A stretch of 64,000 nt of DNA from Mycobacterium sp. IS-1496 (GTDB taxonomy: Bacteria; Actinomycetota; Actinomycetes; Mycobacteriales; Mycobacteriaceae), in the NCBI RefSeq assembly GCF_001499995.1, contig NZ_LQIU01000014.1, forward strand, positions 1-64,000. The letters are read 5' to 3'. Position 1 is the stretch's first letter; each line of letters starts with the position of its first letter. The translations under genes and the position numbers were made by a program. Below are positions 56,969-64,000 of this stretch, piece after piece. The notes under the pieces were generated by a model that was given only the letters and a program-made list of their open reading frames with translations, did not search any database and had not been told where the DNA came from.

Positions 56969-57985
56969 TCAGACACTGAGCCGCCGGTAGCGCTGCAGGC
57001 GGCGCAGCCCCGCCGCCGGCACCGGACCGTCGCACGGACGCAGCGCCGCCTCGACGCGCGCACGGACCGCGTCGACGTCGAACCCGGTCCCGATCGCCAC
57101 CAGGACGTTCGTGCTGCCCGGCGTCCCCGCCGCGACGTGCACGGACGGGCCGACGACGTTGACGACGTAGCGGCGCGCACGCTCCCGGTAGCGGACCGCG
57201 ACCGTGCCCTTGAGCCGGTAGACCCCCGCGGGTGGATCTTCGAGCAGGTCGAACAGTGCGCCGGGGTCGACGCCGCCCTCGCTGGTCGCCGTCACCGACA
57301 CCGCGTGCACGTGATGGTGCGGATCGTCGTCGGCGCCGTCGATCAGCAGCTCACGGAAGGACAGTTGGCCGACCGGGGCGTCCGCGTCCGGCACGTCGTA
57401 CAGCAGCGCCGGATCGACCCGGCCGCCGACGGCGCCGACGATGTGCGCCTCCGGATGCCGTTCGCGGACCCGGGATTCGATGCGCCCGAGCGCGGCGGCA
57501 CGCTCCTCGTCGGGGATCTGGTCGAGTTTGTTGACCACCACCAGCGAGGCCGCCGCGTAGCGGGCGGGCGGTGCGCCGCCGCGGTCGACGGTGTCGAAGT
57601 GCATGGCGGCGTCGATGACGTCGACCACGCCGCCGGGCCGCACCCTGTCCACGCCGCTGAACCGGATGATCCGGGACACCGCGACGGGATCGGCCAGACC
57701 GCTCGCCTCGACGATGATCGCGTCCAGGCGCAGCTTCGGGTCGGCCAGTTTCTCCAGCGCGGCGTCGAGCCCGCCCTCGTCGGGCAGGCAGCAGATGCAG
57801 CCACCGGCGATCGACGCCGGCTCGTCGACCTGGCCGGTCACCAGCGCGGCGTCGACGTTGAGTTCGCCGAAATCGTTGATCACCACGCCCACCCGCGCAT
57901 CGGGCGCCCGCAACACATGGTTGAGCAGGCTGGTCTTCCCGGCACCCAGATAGCCGGTCAACGCGATGACCGGGATTGTCGACAC
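56969..57985 (-). CDS. CobW/COG0523 family GTP-binding metallochaperone
   Basis: A 338-residue G3E GTPase. Walker A is GYLGAGKTSL at ~11-20, the metal-binding CxCC motif is in GGCICCLPDE (Cys63, Cys65, Cys66), NKLD is the guanine-specificity motif, and His residues are in DPHHHVHAV. COG0523 proteins deliver Zn, Co or Fe to targets. It starts at GTG 57985 with AAAGGGG upstream. No Zur box is recognised. It is not next to the Co-dependent thiocyanate hydrolase genes, so no specific client can be named. Confidence 0.88.
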   Translation of the reverse strand: MSTIPVIALTGYLGAGKTSLLNHVLRAPDARVGVVINDFGELNVDAALVTGQVDEPASIAGGCICCLPDEGGLDAALEKLADPKLRLDAIIVEASGLADPVAVSRIIRFSGVDRVRPGGVVDVIDAAMHFDTVDRGGAPPARYAAASLVVVNKLDQIPDEERAAALGRIESRVRERHPEAHIVGAVGGRVDPALLYDVPDADAPVGQLSFRELLIDGADDDPHHHVHAVSVTATSEGGVDPGALFDLLEDPPAGVYRLKGTVAVRYRERARRYVVNVVGPSVHVAAGTPGSTNVLVAIGTGFDVDAVRARVEAALRPCDGPVPAAGLRRLQRYRRLSV

Positions 57986-58132
57986 CGGACCCCTTTCCGC
58001 AGCGCTCGTTCCACAGGGTGAGCCGCCGGTGCTCGTTCGCCCGGCGCTCGCCGGAATCTTAGGCGTCGCCGTTGACACCGGTATTAGCATCGGTCTCCGG
58101 GTCGGGTGGGACACGCGACTGTGGGGGTGGGG

Positions 58133-58831
58133 ATGGACGTCATCGCGACGTGGAGAGCTGTGCGCCGGCTGGCCGGGGTGACCGGTCTGGCGTGGGCCGC
58201 TGCGGTCGGCGGGGTCATGCCCGCGGCGGCGGCGCAGCCGTGCCCGGACGTCGAGGTGATCTTCGCCCGCGGCACCGCCGAACCGCCGGGGATCGGCGGG
58301 ACCGGGCAGGCGTTCGTCGACTCGCTGCGCTCGCAGATCGGCTTCCGGACGCTCGGCGTCTACGGCGTCAACTACCCGGCCAGCAGCGAGTTCACCAGCC
58401 CGGCCTTCCCGAGCACCGTCGTCGACGGCATCCGTGACGCGTCGAACCGGGTCCAGGTCATGTCGGTGATCTGCCCCAACACCCGGTTGGTGCTCGGCGG
58501 GTTCTCCCAGGGGGCGATGGTCTCGGGATTCGTCACCGGCGACGTGGTGCCCCAGGGGGTGACGCCCGCCCCGATGCCGCCCGCGCTGGCCCCGGACGTC
58601 GCCGACAACGTCGCCGCGGTGGTCCTGCTCGGCAAGCCGTCGGGACCGTTCCTGCAGAAGTACGCGATGCCCCCGGTGGTCACCGGACCGCTCTACGGCG
58701 CCAGGACGATCGAACTGTGCGCGGCGGGCGATCCGGTCTGCGGGCCGGGCGGCAACACCACCGCGCACTCGTCGTATCCGGTCAACGGCATGGTCCACCA
58801 GGGAGCGGGGTTCGCCGCGATCCACCTGTGA
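58133..58831 (+). CDS. secreted cutinase/carboxylesterase
   Basis: A 232-residue secreted alpha/beta-hydrolase of the cutinase family. The signal peptide spans ~1-34 (cleavage near AAAAQPC), the nucleophile is Ser125 in GGFSQGAMV, with Asp200 and His212. Disulphide-forming Cys37/Cys114 and Cys196/Cys203 are at family positions. Mycobacterial cutinase-like proteins are lipases/phospholipases acting on host or environmental esters. ATG 58133 follows a GGGGGTGGGG purine run. It is convergent with the formate dehydrogenase operon. Confidence 0.9.
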   Translation: MDVIATWRAVRRLAGVTGLAWAAAVGGVMPAAAAQPCPDVEVIFARGTAEPPGIGGTGQAFVDSLRSQIGFRTLGVYGVNYPASSEFTSPAFPSTVVDGIRDASNRVQVMSVICPNTRLVLGGFSQGAMVSGFVTGDVVPQGVTPAPMPPALAPDVADNVAAVVLLGKPSGPFLQKYAMPPVVTGPLYGARTIELCAAGDPVCGPGGNTTAHSSYPVNGMVHQGAGFAAIHL

Positions 58832-58835
58832 GCGG

Positions 58836-59783
58836 TCAGCGGGCTCGCGCCGGCTCACCGGCGGCGAGGCGTTCCCGCTGCGGCACCACGACGTATCTCG
58901 GATCCTTCGTCGACTCCACCCCGGCCTCGAAGACGCCGAAGCGCTGCAGCGCGCTGCCGGCCAGCAGCGCCGCACCCGACACCGCGAGCACCGCCCGGTT
59001 CCGCCCGACGACCGCCCCGGCCGCGCCCCCGACGGTCAGGATCTCGGAGAGCTGCCGCAGCCGGTGCGCCCTGCCGGTGGTGTAGGCCTCGCCGACGATT
59101 CCGAGCCGGTGCTCCATGGTCCGCGACGCCGCGACCTCGAGCGCCGCGCCCGCGACCGCCATCCGGCGTGCCGGGCCGGATTCGCCGAGCGGTGCCAGCA
59201 TCATGCCCAGCCCGCCGCCGCTGGCCGCCGCCGATCCGGTGAACACGAACGGCAGATAGGGGTGGGCCTCGTTCCATGCGGGAACGGCGGTGTGCGACAA
59301 CAGGACCGCGGTGTAGGACGCGACACCGGGCGCCACTGCGGCGGCCTCCAGCCCGGCGGGCCGCGCCGCCCAGCCGAGCAGCCGGCCCACCCGGGTCCGC
59401 CGCAGGCGCGCGGGCATCAGCTCCGCCACGGCGGCCACCCCGGCGCCGGGCCCGTAGGCGCCGAGGATCCACGTGCCCATGCTCATCGGCGAGCTGGGTT
59501 TGGCGACCCGCAGCATGTGGTGGAACCGTTCGGGCCTGCCGAGATCACCGATCAGGAAGTACATACTCGCCAGCAGACCGACCAGCGAGCCGATCCGCGA
59601 CACCTTCCGCAGGCCGGGCCTACCCGTCAGATCCGCGCCGGCGGCCAGCATCGCCGAGCCCGCCGACAGCCCGCCGGTGAACAGGTAGGCCGCGATCATC
59701 CAGTTCCACACGGGGGTCTTGAGGATCTGGCGCCCGTAATAGGACCGGAACTCGGCCTTCGGCACGGCCAACTGCTCCTTCAC
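58836..59783 (-). CDS. NrfD-family membrane subunit of formate dehydrogenase
   Basis: A 315-residue polysulfide-reductase-type (NrfD) membrane protein with eight or so hydrophobic segments. It has TPVWNWMIAAYLFTGGLSAGSAMLA (TM1, typical NrfD), FLIGDLGRPERFHHMLRVAKPSSPMSMGTW and GVASYTAVLLSHTAVPAWNEAH. It anchors the dehydrogenase and exchanges electrons with quinone in place of a haem-b FdnI subunit. GTG 59783 overlaps the FdhB stop. It is the last gene of the operon. Confidence 0.87.
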   Translation of the reverse strand: MKEQLAVPKAEFRSYYGRQILKTPVWNWMIAAYLFTGGLSAGSAMLAAGADLTGRPGLRKVSRIGSLVGLLASMYFLIGDLGRPERFHHMLRVAKPSSPMSMGTWILGAYGPGAGVAAVAELMPARLRRTRVGRLLGWAARPAGLEAAAVAPGVASYTAVLLSHTAVPAWNEAHPYLPFVFTGSAAASGGGLGMMLAPLGESGPARRMAVAGAALEVAASRTMEHRLGIVGEAYTTGRAHRLRQLSEILTVGGAAGAVVGRNRAVLAVSGAALLAGSALQRFGVFEAGVESTKDPRYVVVPQRERLAAGEPARAR

Positions 59784-60682
59784 GAGCGCCTCGCGAACGC
59801 GGACACCGCGATACCCACCAGCGCCGAGGCCGCCATCCCGGCGTACCGCCACATCGCGCCCGCGTCGCGGGTGGGCACCACCGGATCCGGCGGCAGCCCA
59901 TACACTTCCGGCTCGTCGAGCAGCAGGAAGAAGGCGCCGTCGCCGCCCACCCCGTCGTTCGGGTCGTGGCCGTACAGCCGCGCCTCGGTCGCCCCGCGCT
60001 CGTGCAGCTGTTCCACCCGCAGCGCCGCCCGCTCCCGCAGTTCGTCGAGCGGGCCGAACTGGATCGAATCCGTCGGGCAGGCCTTGGCGCAGGCGGGCTC
60101 CAGACCGTCGTGCAGGCGGTCGTAACACAGCGTGCACTTCCACGCCCGGCCGTCGCCCTCGCGTCGCTCGATCACCCCGTACGGACAGCCCGAGACACAG
60201 TAGCCGCAACCGTTGCAGATGTCCTGCTGCACAACGACGGTCGAGAACTCGGTGCGGAACAGGGCCCCGGTCGGGCACACGTCCAGGCACCCCGCGTGGG
60301 TGCAGTGCTTGCAGACGTCGGAGGCCATCAGCCACCGGAAGTCCGGCCGCTGGCCGACCATGTCGATCCCCGCGCCGCTGACGTCGGGCATGCCCAGATC
60401 GATGGGCTCGCGTTCCGGCGCGGGCTGCTCGATGAACGCGACGTGCCGCCACGAGTTGGCGCCCAGGTTGCCGGTGTTGTCGAACGACATGCCCAGCAGG
60501 TTGAAGCCGTCCCCATCTCCTGAGACGGGGACCTCGTTCCACTCCTTGCACGCGACCTCACAGGCCTTGCACCCGATGCACACCGAGGTGTCGGTGAAGA
60601 ACCCGACCCGTTCGGGGTGTCCGGAGTAGCCCGCGTCACCGGCCACGTCATCGAGTGGGCCGTAGAAGCTGTTCTCGTTCAT
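59780..60682 (-). CDS. fdhB: formate dehydrogenase iron-sulphur subunit
   Basis: A 300-residue ferredoxin-like subunit with four [4Fe-4S] binding motifs: CIGCKACEVACKEWN (~35-49), CKHCTHAGCLDVCPTG, CNGCGYCVSGCPYG, and CTLCYDRLHDGLEPACAKACP. A C-terminal hydrophobic stretch (~278-297) may be its membrane anchor. It conveys electrons from the Mo/W subunit to the NrfD anchor. Its ATG overlaps the FdhA stop (ATGA), and its end overlaps the NrfD GTG. Confidence 0.92.
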   Translation of the reverse strand: MNENSFYGPLDDVAGDAGYSGHPERVGFFTDTSVCIGCKACEVACKEWNEVPVSGDGDGFNLLGMSFDNTGNLGANSWRHVAFIEQPAPEREPIDLGMPDVSGAGIDMVGQRPDFRWLMASDVCKHCTHAGCLDVCPTGALFRTEFSTVVVQQDICNGCGYCVSGCPYGVIERREGDGRAWKCTLCYDRLHDGLEPACAKACPTDSIQFGPLDELRERAALRVEQLHERGATEARLYGHDPNDGVGGDGAFFLLLDEPEVYGLPPDPVVPTRDAGAMWRYAGMAASALVGIAVSAFARRS

Positions 60683-63600
60683 GGCGTTTCCTCGGTGTGG
60701 TCGGTCGACGCCTTGGTCGTGTCAAGGTCGGTGCCCGTGTCGATCGTGATGCGGGCCCGCTGCCGGTACATCGCGATGTACTCGAGCAGCGCGGTCCCGC
60801 GCGGGCGCCGCCCGGGCTGGATGTCGCACGTGGCGACCTTGCTCTCCTGGATGAACACGTTCGGGTCGGCGACCACGCCGAGCAGGTCGTTGACCACGTC
60901 ACCGTCGACGAGCCCGGCGTTGCCCCAGTGGTAGGGCATCCAGATCTGGTGCACCACATGGTCGTCGATGCGCAGCGGACGCATCCGGTCGGTGACGAAC
61001 ACCCGGGCGTCCACGGCCGCCCGGCTGGTGATCACGTGCGCCCACTCCATGTGGGTCAGCCCGCGTTCGGCCGCCAACTGCGGGGAGACCTCGACGAACA
61101 GGCCGGGCTGCAGCTCGGCCAGGTAAGGCAGCTGACGGCTCATGCCGCCCGCGGTGTGGTGTTCGGTCAGCCGGGCCGCGGTGAACACGTACGGGAACAC
61201 CTCGCCGTGGCGCTCCGGCGGTGACGGGTTCGACGGATTGTCCGCTCGCCCATAGACTTTGCGGGCCGGGTTGCCCTGCTGCGCATAGAGCGGGTTGCGC
61301 ACCGGCGACTCGTGCGGCTCGTAGTGCGTGGGCAGCGGACCGTCCGCGACGCCGTTCGGCGCGAACAGCCACGCCTTGCCGTCGGCCTGCATGATGAACG
61401 CGTCGTCCCCGTGCAGCGCCTCGACGCCCACCGCCTCGGGTGCGGGCCGGTAGTCCGGCGGCTTGTGCTTCTCGAAGTCGGGGACGTCGTAGCCGGTCCA
61501 CTCCTGCGTCTCGGCGTCCCACCAGACGAGCTTCTTGCGCTCACTCCACGGCCGGCCCTGCGGGTCCGCCGATGCGCGGTTGTAGAGGACCCGCCGGTTC
61601 ATCGGCCACGTCCAGCCCCACTCGTTCTCGTAGGGCCCCTGCTGGTCGTGCGGTTTGCGGCGGGCCGCCTGGTTGACTTCGTCGGCGTACACGCCGCTGT
61701 AGATCCAGCAGCCGCTCATGGTGCTGCCGTCGGCCTTGAGCGACATGTAGTCGTCCACCGCGCGGCCGGTCGTCAGGTCCACGCCGCTGATCCGCCGCAA
61801 CACGTCCTCACCCGAGGGTTCGTCGCCGTCCATCGCGTAGTCCCAGAACAAACTGAGCAGCGGGCGGTCGCGCTCGTCGGTGGAACCGGCCAGCTTCTCC
61901 CGCAGGATCCGACCCAGGTGGTAGAAGAACCACAGCTCGGACCGGGCGTCGCCCGGTGGTTCGACGGCCTTCTCCCGCCACTGCAGCATCCGCTGGGTCT
62001 GGGTGAAGGTGCCGGCCTTCTCGACGTGCGAGGCGGCGGGGAACAGGAACACCTCGGTCCGGCACGTCTCGGGGGTGATCTCACCCGTCTCGATCTCGGG
62101 CCCGTCCTTCCAGAAAGTGGCGCTCTCGATCTCGACGAGGTCGCGCACCACCAGCCAGTCCAGGTTCGCCATGCCCAGGCGTTGCAACCGGCCGTGCGCC
62201 GACCCGACCGCGGGATTCTGGCCGAGCAGGAAGTATCCGAACACCTTTCCGTCCACCATGTCCATCACGGTGCGGTAGGTGCCGTGGTCGCCGTTGATGC
62301 GCGGCAGGTAGTCGAAACAGAAGTCGTTCTCCGCTCCTGCGTGGTCGCCCCAGTACTCCTTGAGCAGCGACACCATGTACGCATCGGCGTTGTGCCAGAA
62401 GCCTTTCTGGTTGCGGCTCTTGATGTCGTCGAGGTAGTCGGCCAGCGTCGCCTGGCCCGCCTTCGGCATCGCGAGGTAGCCGGGCAGCAGGTTGAACAGC
62501 GTCGGCACGTCGGTCGAACCCTGGATGCTGGCGTGCCCGCGCAGCGCGAACACCCCACCGCCGGGGCGGCCGATGTTGCCGAGCAGCAGTTGGATGATGG
62601 CGCCGGCGCGGATGAACTGGGCGCCCATCGTGTGCTGCGTCCAGCCGACGCTGTAGACCAGCGCGGCGGTCCGCTCCCGTCCCGAGTTCTCGGCCCACTT
62701 GCGCGCCACCTCGAGGAACTGCTCGGCGGGCACACCGCACACCCGCTCGACCATCTCCGGGGTGTAGCGGGCGTAGTGCCGCTTGAGGATCTGGTAGACG
62801 CAGCGCGGGTGCTGCAGCGTCTCGTCGCGGGGGATCTCCCCGGCGCCGCCCTCGAGCGGCGGGCCGCCGGACCCGGACTCGTACGCCGCGCTCTCCTCCT
62901 TCGCCTCGGCGCCGCCCTTCTCCGGATCGGTGCGCTCGTACTGCCACGTCGACGGGTCGTAGGACGCGGTCTGGTCGTCGTAGCCGGAGAACAGACCGTC
63001 GAGATCCTCGGCGTCGCTGAAGCGTTCGTCGACGATGAACGACGCGTTGGTGTACGCGGTGACGTACTCCCGGAAGTCCAGGTCGTTGCTCAGGATGTGG
63101 TTGATCACCCCGCCGAGGAAGGCGATGTCGCTACCGGCACGCAGCGAGACGTGCCGGTCGGCCAGTGCGCTGGTGCGGGTGAACCGCGGGTCGATGTGCA
63201 CGACCTCGGTGCCGCGGTTCTTCGCCTCGACCACCCACTGGAACCCGACGGGATGGGCCTCGGCCATGTTGGATCCCATGATGACGATGAAGTCCGCGTT
63301 GACGAGGTCCTGCTGATAGTCCGTCGCCCCGCCGCGACCAAAGGAGGCCCCCAGACCGGGAACCGTGGCGCTGTGTCAAATACGCGCCTGGTTCTCGATC
63401 TGTAACGCCCCCAGGGCGGTAAAGAGTTTCTTGATCAGGTAGTTCTCTTCGTTGTCGAGCGTCGCCCCACCGAGGCTCGCGACTCCCATGGTGCGGCGCA
63501 GGGTGTTGCGGTCGGCGTCGAACTGCTGCCAGCCCTTCTCGCGCGCGTCGAGCAGGCGGTCGGCGACCATGTCCATCGCCGTGTCGAGGTCGAGGTCCTG

Positions 63601-63945
63601 CCACTCGGTCGCGTACGGCGGGCGGTACTTGACCTTGGTCAGGCGTTGCGGCCCGGTGACCAGCTGTTTGCTCGCAGAACCCTTGGGGCACAGGCGGCCC
63701 CGGGAGATCGGGCTGTCCGGGTTGCCCTCGATCTGGACGACCTTGTCATCCTTGACGTACACCTTCTGCGCGCATCCCACGGCGCAGAACGGGCAGACGG
63801 AGTGGGCGACGTGGTCGGCTTCGGTGGTGCGCGGTGTCAGGGTCAGGGAGCGCTTCGACTGCGCGGCCTTGCCGCGGCCCAGCGCGTCGTCGCCGGTCAG
63901 CTGGCGGTACACCGGCCACGACTCGATCAGCTTCCTGAAGTCCAC
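60679..63945 (-). CDS. fdhA: selenocysteine-containing formate dehydrogenase catalytic subunit
   Basis: A 1088-residue molybdo- or tungstopterin oxidoreductase oxidising formate to CO2. The N-terminal [4Fe-4S] ligands are Cys51, Cys54, Cys58 and Cys86. The frame continues through an in-frame TGA at 63376-63378, codon 190, in the context NQARI-U-HSATV, which aligns with the NQARV-U-HGPTV active site of E. coli FdnG. The downstream half continues without further stops to 60679, including MGSNMAEAHPVGFQW. A SECIS hairpin follows the UGA. GTG 63945 has GAGGAGG 5 nt upstream. No Tat signal is visible, so the enzyme probably faces the cytoplasm. A gene finder would call it as two ORFs. Confidence 0.93.
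63346..63378 (-). promoter_or_regulatory. bacterial SECIS element for UGA-selenocysteine recoding
   Basis: After the UGA (63378-63376) come 11 nt, then a stem GGUUCCC (63364-63358), the loop GGUCU (63357-63353), and GGGGGCC (63352-63346), pairing over seven base pairs including two G-U. E. coli fdhF has the same 11-nt distance and the same GGUCU apical loop, which SelB recognises. Confidence 0.88.
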
Positions 63946-64000
63946 ACCGTCCTCCTCGAGTGGGCTGGCGATACCCGGCGCGCCCCTGATCAAACCACTT

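Noticed and set aside
56947-56975. 12-bp direct repeat CTCAGTCAGACA as an attachment site
   Set aside because: The two copies are 17 bp apart between convergent gene ends, with no mobile genes nearby. Most likely a local duplication.
63376-63378. TGA inside fdhA read as a nonsense mutation/pseudogene
   Set aside because: The position equals the selenocysteine of FdnG-type enzymes, the frame continues intact on both sides, and a SECIS hairpin follows.
61312-63405. Long plus-strand open frame opposite fdhA
   Set aside because: It has the same GC-bias signature as the other shadows. The fdhA strand carries Fe-S motifs, the Sec context and the SECIS.
1-64000. CRISPR arrays, tRNA or rRNA genes, and IS elements
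   Set aside because: No regularly spaced repeats, cloverleaf-like conserved tRNA segments, rRNA sequence or transposase motifs were seen on reading both strands. Small tRNAs could still be missed by eye.

Overview
The window is high-GC chromosomal DNA from an actinobacterium, most probably a fast-growing environmental Mycobacterium (Mycolicibacterium). The evidence is the set of mycobacterial families present: a DUF222/13E12 HNH protein, a cutinase, DUF3159, HelD, a LigD-like polymerase, paired acyl-CoA dehydrogenases and small secreted proteins. GTG and TTG starts are frequent. Several TANNNT -10 boxes lie 6-7 nt before a start codon, as in mycobacterial leaderless mRNAs. I saw no rRNA, tRNA, insertion sequence, prophage or CRISPR array.

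0.1-6.4 kb: Old Yellow Enzyme, an ECF42-type sigma factor with its DGPF/YCII partner and a matching promoter, an amidase, and a four-gene leftward operon (Cys-bearing HTH regulator, membrane protein, group III truncated haemoglobin, ferredoxin) that looks like a redox or NO response unit. 6.4-14.6 kb: a PucR regulator divergent from a tightly coupled run (APC permease, two SDRs, ureohydrolase, PuuE-like deacetylase), followed by the biotin transporter bioY-bioM-bioN. 14.6-24 kb: a LysR regulator, a double-length CoA-transferase and two acyl-CoA dehydrogenases, then a TPP riboswitch with the ykoEDC thiamine transporter and a P-loop protein.

24-38.4 kb: diguanylate cyclase, secreted GH5 enzyme, glutamate-synthase-like protein, a frameshifted beta-lactamase-fold lipoprotein, DUF222-HNH, HelD, an ArsR/VOC pair, threonine aldolase, Nudix and a DUF3516 helicase. 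38.4-42.7 kb: a thiocyanate hydrolase locus in which the beta and alpha subunits are fused, followed by gamma, a P15K-like assembly protein and a membrane protein, with a divergent MHS transporter. 42.7-45 kb: a compact operon of a repeat-containing 60-residue peptide, a JmjC/cupin oxygenase and a sucrase/ferredoxin-like protein. This is my best candidate for an undescribed peptide-modification system.

45-64 kb: epimerase, MarR/MFS efflux pair, Gre-like factor, DadA with a PucR regulator, TetR, methyltransferase and SDR with abutting divergent promoters, PolD-like polymerase, VTT membrane protein, DUF3159, secreted protein, CobW GTPase, cutinase, and a three-gene formate dehydrogenase operon. 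Its catalytic subunit is read through an in-frame UGA (selenocysteine) followed by a convincing bacterial SECIS hairpin.

All functional statements come from reading motifs and recalling families; no database search was run.
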